This document shows, piece by piece, positions 15,758 to 25,155 of a stretch of 64,000 bases of DNA. Origin of the DNA: Neolewinella marina (GTDB lineage Bacteria > Bacteroidota > Bacteroidia > Chitinophagales > Saprospiraceae); the NCBI RefSeq assembly GCF_002631205.1, contig NZ_PDLO01000002.1:496001-560000 (forward strand), read 5' to 3'. Each line of letters starts with the position of its first letter. Position 1 is the stretch's first letter. Made by a program: the position numbers and the translations under genes. The notes under the pieces are model-generated. The model was not told the DNA's origin and made no database searches. It worked only from the letters and a program-made list of their open reading frames with translations.

Positions 15758-18589
15758 ATGACTTACGAAAACTTCACCACCAAAGCTCAGGAAGCCATCA
15801 TCCAGGCCCAGAAGATCGCCAAGGAGATGGACCAGCAGCAGGTAGACACCCCCCACCTCCTGGCCGGCATCATCACGGTGGACGAGAGCGTGGCCGACTT
15901 CATCCTGAAAAAGGTAGGTGTGGGGTTGCCGGAAGTACGTCGTGAACTCAAGCAGATCCTGCAGGACTACCCCCGCGTAAAGGGGCAATCGAAGCAGTAC
16001 CTCACCGGCGACGCCAACCGCGCCCTGAGCCGCGCCAAGAAGATGCTCGTCGATTTCGGCGACCAGTATATCAGCATCGAACTCATGATGCTCGGCATCA
16101 TCCAGGGTGCCAGCGACAAGGGCGCCCGTATCCTCAAAGACCTCGGGGCGACGAACGAGGGCATCCGCGGGGCCATCGAGGAGCTGCGGAAGGGCAAGAC
16201 CGTCAGCGACCCATCCAGTGACGATACCTATAATCTGCTGCAGAAGTATACGGTCAACCTGAACGACCGCGCCGAGAACGGCAAGCTTGACCCCATCGTG
16301 GGCCGCGACGAGGAGATCCGCCGCCTGCTGCAGATCCTGAGCCGCCGCAAGAAGAACAACCCCCTGCTCATCGGGGAGCCCGGCGTGGGCAAGACCGCCA
16401 TTGTGGAGGGCATCGCCTGGCGCATCGTCAAGGGCGACGTGCCCGAGAGCCTGCGGCAGAAGCGCATCTTCGTGCTCGACATCGCCGGCATGCTGGCCGG
16501 AGCCAAGTACAAGGGCGACTTCGAGGAGCGGCTCAAGGGAGTCATCAAGGAAGTGACCAACAGCAACGGACAGTACATCCTCTTCGTCGACGAGATCCAC
16601 ACCCTGATCGGGGCCGGCGGCGGCAACGGGGCCATGGACGCCGCTAACATCCTGAAACCCGCCCTGGCGCGGGGCGACCTGCGGACCATCGGCGCCACCA
16701 CCCTGGACGAGTACCAGAAATACTTCGAGAAAGACAAGGCCCTGGTGCGCCGCTTCCAGACCGTCCGCATCGAGGAGCCCAGCGTGGAGGACACCGTGTC
16801 CATCCTGCGCGGCCTGCAGGAGCGCTACGAAGTGTACCACAAGATCGAGATCCTGGACGAGGCGCTGGTCGCCGCCGCGGAGCTCAGCAACCGTTACATC
16901 AGCGACCGCTTCCTGCCGGACAAAGCCATCGACCTCATCGACGAGAGCGCCGCCCGCCTGCGGCTGGAGCTGGACAGCGTGCCCGAGGAAATCGACGAGT
17001 GGGACCGCCGCGTGCGCCAACTCGAAATCGAGCGGGAGGCCATCAAGCGGGAGAACAGCCTGCCCAAGCTCCACATCATCGAGGAGCAGATCGCCAACGC
17101 CCGCGAAAAGCGCGACAGCCTCCGGGCCCGCTGGCGCAACGAGAAGGAACTGGTGGACCGCAGCCAGAACATCAAGAAAACCATCGAGGAACTGGAGCAC
17201 GAAGCCGCCAAGGCCGAACGCAACAGCGACTTCGAAACCGTGGCCAAAATCCGCTACGGACAGCTGCAGGACCTCAAGCGGCAGCTCGCCGCGGCCGACA
17301 AGGAACTCGAGAACCTCCCCGACGAAAAGCGCTTCACCAACGAGGAAGTGACCGCCAACGACATCGCCGAGGTGGTGGCCCGGTGGACCGGCATCCCCGT
17401 ACAGCGGATGCTGCAGAGCGAGCGCGACAAGCTGCTGCTGCTCGAAGACGAGCTCCACAAGCGGCTGATCGGGCAGGAGGAGGCCGTCCACGCCGTTTCG
17501 GACGCCGTGCGCCGCAGCCGGGCCGGACTGCAGGACGAGAACCGCCCCATCGGCAGCTTCATCTTCCTGGGCCCCACGGGCGTGGGCAAGACCGAACTGG
17601 CCAAGGCCCTGGCCGAAGTCCTCTTCAACGACGAGCGGGCCATCACCCGCATCGATATGAGCGAGTACCAGGAGCGCCATACCGTGAGCCGGCTGGTGGG
17701 TGCCCCTCCGGGTTACGTGGGCTACGACGAGGGCGGACAGCTCACCGAAGCCGTGCGGCAGCGCCCCTACTCCATCGTGCTGCTCGACGAGATCGAGAAG
17801 GCCCACCCCGACACCTTCAACATTCTGCTACAGGTGCTCGACGATGGCCGCCTGACTGACAACCGCGGGCGGGTAGCCAACTTCAAGAACACCATCATCA
17901 TCATGACCTCCAATATGGGGTCCGATACCATCCTGGAGAACTTCGAGGACCTGGCCAACGTCGACGACAAGCACCGGCAGGACATCATCGAAACCACCCG
18001 GGAGGAGGTTTTCCAGACCCTGCAGGAGAACCTGCGCCCCGAATTCCTCAACCGGATCGACGAGCGCATCATGTTCACCCCCCTTACCCGGGAGGAGATC
18101 AAGCAGATCGCCCGCCTGCTGCTGCACAAGACCGAGAAGATGCTGGCCCGCCAGGGCATGGTGATCAAGATCAGCGACCGCGCCCTGGGCTGGCTGGCCG
18201 AGAAAGGCTACGACCCCCAGTACGGCGCCCGCCCCATGAAACGGGTGCTGCAGGCCGAACTGGCCGACCAGCTGTCGAAGGACCTCATCGCCGGCACCTT
18301 CATGGCCGGCGACACCATCTACGCCGACCGCGGGCCGGACCGGCTGGTCTTCAGCAAGGAACCCTTCCCGGCCGCCCCCGCCGCGGGCAGCAGTCCGGAA
18401 GACACCGCCGAAGCCGAGGCCGTCGCCCGCGAGAAATCCGCCAGCGAGGAAGCCGAGCACAAGAAGACCCGCCGCCGCGGCAAGAAAAAAGCAGCGGACG
18501 AAGACGCCGACCCTGCCGGTACCGTGGACGAGCTGCGGCAGGCTACCCAGGACCTGCTGGACGCCACCGAGCAGGCCAAGAAGCCGTAG
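15758..18589 (+). CDS. clpB: ATP-dependent chaperone ClpB (protein disaggregase)
   Basis: A 943-residue Hsp100. Order: N-terminal Clp repeat domain (about 1-150), AAA1 with Walker A GEPGVGKTA (about 206-214) and Walker B ILFVDEIHTL (about 273), a coiled-coil M domain (about 410-530, EWDRRVRQLEIEREAIKRE onward), AAA2 with GPTGVGKTEL (about 605) and a sensor-2 YGARPMKRVLQ. The long M domain and missing ClpP-binding loop identify ClpB, not ClpC. It resolubilises aggregates together with DnaK. Unusual: after the normal end the protein continues for about 85 Ala/Glu/Lys-rich residues, including KKTRRRGKKKAADED. Confidence 0.95.
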   Translation: MTYENFTTKAQEAIIQAQKIAKEMDQQQVDTPHLLAGIITVDESVADFILKKVGVGLPEVRRELKQILQDYPRVKGQSKQYLTGDANRALSRAKKMLVDFGDQYISIELMMLGIIQGASDKGARILKDLGATNEGIRGAIEELRKGKTVSDPSSDDTYNLLQKYTVNLNDRAENGKLDPIVGRDEEIRRLLQILSRRKKNNPLLIGEPGVGKTAIVEGIAWRIVKGDVPESLRQKRIFVLDIAGMLAGAKYKGDFEERLKGVIKEVTNSNGQYILFVDEIHTLIGAGGGNGAMDAANILKPALARGDLRTIGATTLDEYQKYFEKDKALVRRFQTVRIEEPSVEDTVSILRGLQERYEVYHKIEILDEALVAAAELSNRYISDRFLPDKAIDLIDESAARLRLELDSVPEEIDEWDRRVRQLEIEREAIKRENSLPKLHIIEEQIANAREKRDSLRARWRNEKELVDRSQNIKKTIEELEHEAAKAERNSDFETVAKIRYGQLQDLKRQLAAADKELENLPDEKRFTNEEVTANDIAEVVARWTGIPVQRMLQSERDKLLLLEDELHKRLIGQEEAVHAVSDAVRRSRAGLQDENRPIGSFIFLGPTGVGKTELAKALAEVLFNDERAITRIDMSEYQERHTVSRLVGAPPGYVGYDEGGQLTEAVRQRPYSIVLLDEIEKAHPDTFNILLQVLDDGRLTDNRGRVANFKNTIIIMTSNMGSDTILENFEDLANVDDKHRQDIIETTREEVFQTLQENLRPEFLNRIDERIMFTPLTREEIKQIARLLLHKTEKMLARQGMVIKISDRALGWLAEKGYDPQYGARPMKRVLQAELADQLSKDLIAGTFMAGDTIYADRGPDRLVFSKEPFPAAPAAGSSPEDTAEAEAVAREKSASEEAEHKKTRRRGKKKAADEDADPAGTVDELRQATQDLLDATEQAKKP

Positions 18590-18672
18590 CAAGAGAAAGG
18601 ATCGGCGAATAATATTCTGCGTTAAACTAAATACTACCAACGAAGGTTTGAGTATTCGTTTAAACACAGAAC

Positions 18673-19155
18673 ATGAAAACGATTGCTCTCAAGTTTGGTT
18701 TCTACTTCTTTGGCGGGTTGGTGGCCATATTTCTGTTGAGCTACCTGCTGGGCTACGCCGCAAACTACCAGTTGCGGATGGTCAATGGTTTCCTGCACAT
18801 GGCCATCCTTTACTACGGTATCCGGGAGCTGCGCATCAGGCAACCCGACACTCACCAGAATTACGTGAGTGGCGTGGCCCAGGGACTCTTCATCGGCGCG
18901 GTAGGCACCGTCATGTTCTCGATCTTTACCGTCCTTTTCCTCATTGCCGCTCCCAACCTGATGGCGGAGCTGCAAGCAGCCACCCCACTGGGTAATGCCC
19001 TCACCCCCGTTACCGCCGGCGTAATCATCCTGATGGAGGGCGTCGCCGTCAGCCTGATCGGCTCTTACCTCCTCACCCGCTACGTGGATGCCCGTATAGA
19101 GAAAAAGGCGGGGGCGGAGAGCGCCTACACCAGTCGGGGCTCACTGGTGGGCTAA
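18673..19155 (+). CDS. DUF4199 domain membrane protein
   Basis: A 160-residue inner-membrane protein with four hydrophobic helices (about 8-32, 38-54, 73-99 and 117-140). The pattern matches DUF4199, a family common in Bacteroidota: an N-terminal KTIALKFGFYFFGGL segment, then YYGIRELRIRQ after helix 2 and YVSGVAQGLFIGAVG in helix 3. The function is unknown. It lies 83 bp after clpB with no clear terminator between them. The C-terminal tail after the last helix is short and polar. Confidence 0.85.
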   Translation: MKTIALKFGFYFFGGLVAIFLLSYLLGYAANYQLRMVNGFLHMAILYYGIRELRIRQPDTHQNYVSGVAQGLFIGAVGTVMFSIFTVLFLIAAPNLMAELQAATPLGNALTPVTAGVIILMEGVAVSLIGSYLLTRYVDARIEKKAGAESAYTSRGSLVG

Positions 19156-19277
19156 AAATCCCTGGGCGGCGGCGGCGCGCGGGTGCCACAACCGCAGGAA
19201 ATCCGGCCATCTGTGTCAATTAGACAATTTTAATGCCTTTTTCCCCGGACGGGGAAGGAAAGTTAGGGGTCGCCTGC

Positions 19278-19285
19278 TATCTTTA
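19278..19285 (+). promoter_or_regulatory. Promoter-like TATCTTTA upstream of the cytochrome lipoprotein
   Basis: TATCTTTA differs from TAnnTTTG in the last base and ends 20 nt before the ATG at 19306. A similar TATCTTTC at 25133-25140 precedes the NIPSNAP gene. Confidence 0.4.
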
Positions 19286-19305
19286 GCGACCGTTAACCCC
19301 CGATC

Positions 19306-22300
19306 ATGCAAAGATTGTTCCCCCTGTTTCTAGGCTTGATGACCCTTGCCTACTGCTCCCAGGAACCCGAAAAAACCACCCAGCTCTACCCTTCCCGGTC
19401 CGTTGAAATCGACCCCGCGGCCGCCGCCACCCTGGCCGGCAAGATCCGCGCGGAGAGCAACATCCAGCTGGAAGACGACCTCGAGCTCACCCTCTGGGCC
19501 AGCGACACCCTGGTCAACGATCCGGTAGCCATCAGCGTGGCCCCCGACGGCCGGATCTACTACACCAGCGCTACCCGCCAGGAGCATTCCGAGTTCGACA
19601 TCCGCGGCCACCGCGACTGGATGACGGCCTCGATCTCCTTCGAAACCGTGGAGGACCGGCGCGCTTTCCTCCGCAAGACCTTCACCGAAGGCACCGAGGA
19701 ATCCGAGCGCTTCCTGAAGGACCTGAACGGCGACGGGAAGCTCGACTGGCGGGACCTAACCCACGAAAAGGAGGAAGTATGGTTCGTGGAAGACCGCAGC
19801 GGAGACGGCGTGGCCGACCGCGCCCAACTCTACCTCGAAGACTTCAATGAAGAGATTACCGACCTGGCCAACGGCGTGGAGTACCACGACGGGGAAGTAT
19901 ACATCTCCGTCGGCCCCGACCTCTGGCGCACCCGCGACAATGACGGCGACGGGATCGCCGACGAAAAGGAATCGCTGAGCCATGGCTGGATCGTGCACAT
20001 CGGCTTCGGCAGCCACGGCATGTCGGGCGTCACCGTTGGTCCCCAGGGGCGCATCTGGTGGGGCGCCGGCGACGTTGGCATGAACGTCATCGACAAGGAC
20101 GGCAAGGAACACAAATACCCCAACCGCGGCACCGTCGTACGCTGCGACCCCGACGGCAGCAATTTCGAGGTATTTGCCATGGGCCTGAGGAACACCCACG
20201 AGTTCGTCTTCGACGACTACGGCAACCTGATCACCGAGGACAACGACGGCGACCACAGCGGGGAAAGCGAGCGGCTGGTCTACCTAATCGACGGATCGGA
20301 TACCGGCTGGCGGATCAACTGGCAGTTCGGCAAATACACCGACCCGGACAACAATACCTACAAGGTGTGGATGGACGAGCGGATGTACGAGCCCCGGTGG
20401 GACGGGCAGGCCGCCTACTTCCTGCCGCCCATCCAGAACTACGTCAACGGCCCCACCGGCTTCGTCTACAACCCCGGTACCGCCCTGGGGCCCCAGTACT
20501 ACAAGCACTTCTTTGTCGCCGAATTCCGGGGTAACCCCGCCAACTCGCCCATCCACGCCTTCACCCTCGAACCGGAGGGCGCCGGCTTCAAGCTGGGTAC
20601 GACCAAGGAAGTGGTGTCCGGACTGCTGCCCACGGGCCTCGACTTCGGGGTGGACGGCGCGCTGTACTTCGGCGACTGGATCAACGGCTGGAACCCCAAG
20701 GGAGAGGGCCGTATCTGGAAGCTCGACGTTCCGGGCGGAGCCGATTCACCTATCCGCCAGGAAACGAAGCGGCTGCTGACCACTAAGCTCAACAAGGTAT
20801 CCCTAGATTCCCTGCAGCTAATGCTCGCCCACCAGGACCAGCGGGTGCGGCGCAATACCCAGTTTGAACTGGTCAAGCGCGGCGATGAAGGATACAACGT
20901 ACTGCTGGCCACCGCCAAAAACAACCCCAACCAGCTGGGCCGCATCCACGGCATCTGGGGGGTCGGCCAGCTGGCCCGCCAGGACGCGGAACGGGCAAAA
21001 ACCCTGGTGCCCCTGCTGTCCGACAAGGACCCCGAGATCGTGGCCCAGGCCATCCGCATGATCGGCGACGTGCGCTACAAGGGCGCGGGCCGGGAGCTGA
21101 TCCAGGCCCTCAGCCACCCCGAGCCCCGGGTGAAGTTCATGGCCATTGAGGCCCTGGGCCGCACCGAAAACGAGGCTGCCGTTGAACCCATCCTCGCCGT
21201 GCTGGAAGAGAACAACGGCGAAGACATCTACATCCGGATGGCGGGCATGATCGCCCTGGGCCGCATTGGTAACGTCGATGCGATGGTCGCCCTGAAGGAC
21301 AATCCCTCCCGGGAACTCCGCACCGTAGCGGTAGTGGCCCTGCGCCGGATGGAGTCTCCCAAGGTAGCTGAATTCCTGGCCGACCGCGACGAATACATCG
21401 TGGCCGAGACCGCCCGGGCAATCAACGACGACTACTCGATCGACGAAGCCCTGCCGGCCCTGGCCGCTACCCTCGACGAAGCCCGCTTCACCTCCGAAGC
21501 CCTCGTCCGCCGCGCCATTAATGCCAACCTGCGGGTGGGGGGCGACGAAAGCGTACAGCGACTGGTGCGCTACGTACAGCGAACCAGCGCTCCCGCCGTG
21601 CTCCGGGCCGAAGCCCTCTCCACCCTGGCCACCTGGGGGCGCCCCTCGGTGCTCGACCGGGTGGATGGCCGCTACCGGGGTGAGCTGAAACGCGACTCCA
21701 CGGTCGCGGTGAAGGCCATTGGTCCCGCCATCGCCCAGCTGATGTCCGGCGGCAGCGAGGAAGTGCGGGTGGCCGCCATCCAGGCCGCGGGCCGGCTTGG
21801 CTTGGCCGAAACCACTCCCCAACTGACGAAGCTGCTGGAAAGTGACCGCTCGGCCGCGGTACGCATTGCGGCCCTAAACGCCCTGAACGACCTGGATGCC
21901 CCCGACCTGGACCGCAGTCTGGAGACGGCCCTCGCCGCCCGCGACGGGAACCTGCGCGCCCGCGCCCTGGAAATCCTGCCCAGTTCCGGCATTCCCCAGC
22001 AACGCTCCATGGAGCTGTACGACAAGGTGATGCAGGGCGGTACCATCGTCGAGCAACAGGCCGCCCTCCAGGGCCTCTCCGAAATGAAGGACACGGCTTC
22101 TGCCGAACTGCTGTCGCGCCTCCTGGCCCGCCTCGAGAAGGGCAGTATCCCGGCGGAAGTACGCCTCGACCTCGCCGAAGCCGTGGAACAGCACGGCGAC
22201 CCCAAGCTGAACGCGACGCTGACCGCCTACGCCGGTAAGGTCGACAGCGACCTGGGCCTCTACGCCTTTGCCCTCGAAGGAGGCGATGAAGGCCGCGGCC

Positions 22301-22707
22301 GGAACATCTTCTACCGCGACGAAGCGGCCCAGTGCGTGCGCTGCCACGCGGTGTTCGAGTACGGCGGCAACGTCGGCCCTGGACTGGAAGGCATCGCCGA
22401 CCGCCTCACCCACCGGCAGATGCTGGAAGCCCTGATCCGGCCCAGCGCACGGCTGGCCCCCGGCTACGAAACCGTATACCTCACCCTGAAGGACGGCACG
22501 GCCACCGCGGGCATCGTCATGGAACGCACCGACGAAGCCATCAAGATCAAGGTAGGCAAGGAGGACATCCAGACCATCCCCCGTAGCAACATCGCGGAGG
22601 AAGAAACCCTGCCGTCCAGCATGCCCAGCATGGAAGAGAAGCTGACCCGCCGCGAAATCCGCGACCTGGTTGCCTTCCTCGGCAGCCTTGAAGGGGAGGA
22701 CACCTGA
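19306..22707 (+). CDS. Lipoprotein with PVC-type beta-propeller, HEAT repeats and C-terminal cytochrome c
   Basis: An 1133-residue lipoprotein (signal MQRLFPLFLGLMTLAYCSQ, lipobox LAYC, Cys17). About residues 50-480 form a putative dehydrogenase/glucose-sorbosone-type propeller as in planctomycete membrane-bound dehydrogenases (TIGR02604), with Asp-rich calcium-type loops such as DLNGDGKLDWRD and DNDGDGIADE. About 490-980 are HEAT repeats. The end is a class I cytochrome c with CVRCH (Cys1010, Cys1013, His1014) and a Met-containing C-terminal segment. It probably oxidises a sugar or alcohol in the periplasm and passes electrons to the haem; substrate unknown. A strong terminator follows. Confidence 0.92.
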   Translation: MQRLFPLFLGLMTLAYCSQEPEKTTQLYPSRSVEIDPAAAATLAGKIRAESNIQLEDDLELTLWASDTLVNDPVAISVAPDGRIYYTSATRQEHSEFDIRGHRDWMTASISFETVEDRRAFLRKTFTEGTEESERFLKDLNGDGKLDWRDLTHEKEEVWFVEDRSGDGVADRAQLYLEDFNEEITDLANGVEYHDGEVYISVGPDLWRTRDNDGDGIADEKESLSHGWIVHIGFGSHGMSGVTVGPQGRIWWGAGDVGMNVIDKDGKEHKYPNRGTVVRCDPDGSNFEVFAMGLRNTHEFVFDDYGNLITEDNDGDHSGESERLVYLIDGSDTGWRINWQFGKYTDPDNNTYKVWMDERMYEPRWDGQAAYFLPPIQNYVNGPTGFVYNPGTALGPQYYKHFFVAEFRGNPANSPIHAFTLEPEGAGFKLGTTKEVVSGLLPTGLDFGVDGALYFGDWINGWNPKGEGRIWKLDVPGGADSPIRQETKRLLTTKLNKVSLDSLQLMLAHQDQRVRRNTQFELVKRGDEGYNVLLATAKNNPNQLGRIHGIWGVGQLARQDAERAKTLVPLLSDKDPEIVAQAIRMIGDVRYKGAGRELIQALSHPEPRVKFMAIEALGRTENEAAVEPILAVLEENNGEDIYIRMAGMIALGRIGNVDAMVALKDNPSRELRTVAVVALRRMESPKVAEFLADRDEYIVAETARAINDDYSIDEALPALAATLDEARFTSEALVRRAINANLRVGGDESVQRLVRYVQRTSAPAVLRAEALSTLATWGRPSVLDRVDGRYRGELKRDSTVAVKAIGPAIAQLMSGGSEEVRVAAIQAAGRLGLAETTPQLTKLLESDRSAAVRIAALNALNDLDAPDLDRSLETALAARDGNLRARALEILPSSGIPQQRSMELYDKVMQGGTIVEQQAALQGLSEMKDTASAELLSRLLARLEKGSIPAEVRLDLAEAVEQHGDPKLNATLTAYAGKVDSDLGLYAFALEGGDEGRGRNIFYRDEAAQCVRCHAVFEYGGNVGPGLEGIADRLTHRQMLEALIRPSARLAPGYETVYLTLKDGTATAGIVMERTDEAIKIKVGKEDIQTIPRSNIAEEETLPSSMPSMEEKLTRREIRDLVAFLGSLEGEDT

Positions 22708-22736
22708 TCACCCCCGAGATAGACGAAGTCTGTCAG

Positions 22737-22789
22737 AACCCGGCGCATACCCTCCCGTTAGCAAAGGAGAGTACGCGCCGGGTTTTTTT
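22737..22789 (+). terminator. Rho-independent terminator
   Basis: Stem AACCCGGCGC (22737-22746) pairs with GCGCCGGGTT (22773-22782), followed by a run of seven T. It lies 30 bp after the stop of the cytochrome lipoprotein gene and separates it from the aldo/keto reductase. Confidence 0.88.
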
Positions 22790-22842
22790 ATGCCCGCTCG
22801 TGAAGCAGCGCACTCGTGCATTATTAAACTATCCCTTTTACC

Positions 22843-23706
22843 ATGTTAACGACACAGAACAACACCGCCGCCCAGTCGGGCACCTACTCCCTGGGTGGAG
22901 ACATCACCATTCACCGCCTCGGCTACGGGGCCATGCGCATCACCGGCGACGGCATCTGGGGCCCGCCGAAGGACCGGGACGAAGCCTTGCGGGTACTCCG
23001 GGCCACCCGGGACCTTGGCATCAATTTCATCGATACCGCCGACAGCTATGGCCCCAATGTTTCCGAGGAACTGATCGCCGAAGCCCTTCACCCCTACCCC
23101 GAAGAGCTACTCATCGCCACCAAGGGAGGACTGGAGCGCACCGGCCCGAACGAATGGCCCGTAAACGGCCGCCCGGAACATCTTGAGGCCGCGCTGAAGG
23201 GCAGCCTGAAACGACTGAAACTGGAACGGATCGACCTCTACCAGCTGCACCGCTTCGACAAGAAGGTCCCGGCCGATGAATTCCTCGGCAAACTCGCCGA
23301 ACTGCAGCAGCAAGGCCTGATCCGTCACCTCGGCCTCTCGGAGGTCAACGTAGACCAGATCAAGCAGGCCCAGCAACACTTCGAAGTGGTGAGCGTACAG
23401 AACAAGTTCAGCCTCACCGACCGGCAGTGGGCGGACGAGGTGGCCTGGACCCGCGAAAACGACATCGCCTTCATCCCCTGGTACCCCCTCGACGCCGGCG
23501 CCCTGGAAAACCCGGAACTGCAACGCATTGCCCGCAAGTACGACAGCAGCATCTACCAGATCGCCATTGCCTGGCTGCTGGCCCATAGCGACAACATCCT
23601 GCCGATCCCGGGCACCAGTTCCGTAAAACACCTGAAGGAAAATACCCGGGCCGCCGCCATCGATCTTGAGGAGGAGGACCTCCAGACGTTGAATGACCTG
23701 ATTTAA
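22843..23706 (+). CDS. Aldo/keto reductase
   Basis: A 287-residue (alpha/beta)8-barrel NADPH-dependent oxidoreductase. The catalytic tetrad is visible: Asp and Tyr in FIDTADSYGPN, Lys in IATKGG and His in YQLHRFD. The C-terminal LPIPGTSSVKHLKEN segment is the NADPH adenine/phosphate loop. It resembles the YdbC/YhdN-like group of general aldehyde reductases; the substrate is unknown. It is cytosolic, monocistronic by position (terminator upstream, convergent amylase downstream with 68 bp between stops). Confidence 0.93.
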   Translation: MLTTQNNTAAQSGTYSLGGDITIHRLGYGAMRITGDGIWGPPKDRDEALRVLRATRDLGINFIDTADSYGPNVSEELIAEALHPYPEELLIATKGGLERTGPNEWPVNGRPEHLEAALKGSLKRLKLERIDLYQLHRFDKKVPADEFLGKLAELQQQGLIRHLGLSEVNVDQIKQAQQHFEVVSVQNKFSLTDRQWADEVAWTRENDIAFIPWYPLDAGALENPELQRIARKYDSSIYQIAIAWLLAHSDNILPIPGTSSVKHLKENTRAAAIDLEEEDLQTLNDLI

Positions 23707-23774
23707 GTCACGCCTCTGGACGACCGTTTATTGGGGTAGCCCGCAGAGAGGTGCTGCCCCAATAAACCCATAAC

Positions 23775-25046
23775 CTATACTCCGAGAAGGACCCTCCACC
23801 CCCAGGGTTGGAGGGCTACGTCTTCGTCTACGGAAATTTCCTCCTGCTTGCCGGTGATCCCGTCGGTGTACACCCCCGGATACAGCCGTTCGGAAAAACG
23901 TACCGTCCGCGCTTCGCCGCAAAAGTTGAAGATGGCAAAAACCTTGCCGTTCTCGTCCTGCCGCACGAAGCTCAGCACTTCCGACTCATGGTTGTTCGGC
24001 ACCCGAATCATGGTAGCCCCCCAGGGAGCATTCGCCAGCGCCGAATGCTCCTTTTTCAGTGCGCTGAGGCGGGCAAACAGTTCGGCAAAGGGGTGCTCCT
24101 TCCACTCAATGGGGTCGCGGCTGAAGAAGGCTAGTCGCTTGTCGAGCCCCGCTTCCTGCCCGTTGTGGATCAGGGGGATGCCCTCGCCGATGAAGGAAAG
24201 GGCGATGGCCGCTTCGAGGGCGTCACCCAGCATTTCGTACATGGTACCTTCCCAGGCGTTCTTGTCGTGGTTGTCTGTGAAGGCCAGGCGCATGGCGTCT
24301 TCCGGCCAAGCCCGCTCGTTCCAGGAGTAGTAGACGAAAAGGGCCCCTACCCCATCCTTCCCGTGGGCGATGCGGTGGAGGGTTTCGTGCCAGCTCCAGG
24401 CGTAGGTGGCGTCGAAGGCGGCGCGGTGAAGGTCGCGGCTCTCCCACTCGGCCAGCATGAAGATGGGCTTGATCTGATCCAGGCTTTGACGCACTTCCTC
24501 CCAGAAATCCACCGGCACGTAGCCCGCCACGTCGCAGCGGTAGCCGTCGATGTCGACCTCGCGTACCCACCATTCCATCACCTCGCGCATGTAGGTGCGC
24601 AGCTCCGGCTGCCGGTAATCCAGGTCGATGATGTCCGACCAGTCCCACCAGGGCGTGGGGCGGAAGTCGCCCTTGTAGTCGCGGGCGTACCATTCGGGGT
24701 GCTGCTCCACGAGCGCGTTGTCCCAGGCCGTATGGTTGGCTACCCAGTCGAGGATCACCTTCATACCCGCTTCGTGGGCTTGGCTTACGAAGTCTTTCAG
24801 GTCCTCGAGGGTACCGAACTCCGGGTTCACGCCGTAGTAGTCGCGGATGGAGTACGGGCTTCCGAGTTCTCCCTTGCGGTTCTTCTCACCGATGGGATGG
24901 ACGGGCATCAGCCAGAGGATATCCACCCCCAGTTGCTTCAGCCGGGGCAGCTCACCGGCCGCCGCGCGGAAGGTACCCTCCGGGGTAAACTGTCGGGTGT
25001 TGATCTGGTAAAGGACGGCGTTGCGGGACCATTCCGGGTGTTGCAT
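23775..25046 (-). CDS. Alpha-amylase family glycosyl hydrolase (GH13)
   Basis: A 423-residue GH13 enzyme without signal peptide, hence cytosolic. Conserved regions: I, VILDWVANHT (98-106); II, DGYRCDVA with nucleophile Asp172; III, MLAEWE with acid/base Glu200; IV, TDNHD with Asp261. A short C-terminal beta domain follows (about 345-423). Length is shorter than most secreted amylases, and the insert DWSDIIDLDYRQPELR is typical of GH13 enzymes acting on short maltodextrins. It therefore probably degrades imported or storage alpha-glucans. Start at ATG 25046. Confidence 0.93.
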   Translation of the reverse strand: MQHPEWSRNAVLYQINTRQFTPEGTFRAAAGELPRLKQLGVDILWLMPVHPIGEKNRKGELGSPYSIRDYYGVNPEFGTLEDLKDFVSQAHEAGMKVILDWVANHTAWDNALVEQHPEWYARDYKGDFRPTPWWDWSDIIDLDYRQPELRTYMREVMEWWVREVDIDGYRCDVAGYVPVDFWEEVRQSLDQIKPIFMLAEWESRDLHRAAFDATYAWSWHETLHRIAHGKDGVGALFVYYSWNERAWPEDAMRLAFTDNHDKNAWEGTMYEMLGDALEAAIALSFIGEGIPLIHNGQEAGLDKRLAFFSRDPIEWKEHPFAELFARLSALKKEHSALANAPWGATMIRVPNNHESEVLSFVRQDENGKVFAIFNFCGEARTVRFSERLYPGVYTDGITGKQEEISVDEDVALQPWGWRVLLGV

Positions 25047-25155
25047 AGTGAGGAGCGTTTAGGGATTGGCAATAGAGGCATTTTTGGGCGATACCCAATC
25101 GTTCCTATAGTCGCCGGCCGGCCCAGAAGTTCTATCTTTCCGGAAAAGAACCATC

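Noticed and set aside
15575-17806. Long minus-strand frame of 743 codons opposite clpB
   Set aside because: It is the antisense of strongly conserved ClpB codons in high-GC DNA; composition is Val/Gly/Leu/His-rich without any family motif. Similar antisense frames at 58712-60619, 42619-44352, 35120-36430, 4958-6343, 7050-8261 and 10107-11204 were dropped for the same reason.
15758-18589. Annotation as ClpC (ClpP partner)
   Set aside because: The long coiled-coil middle domain and missing ClpP-binding loop fit ClpB.
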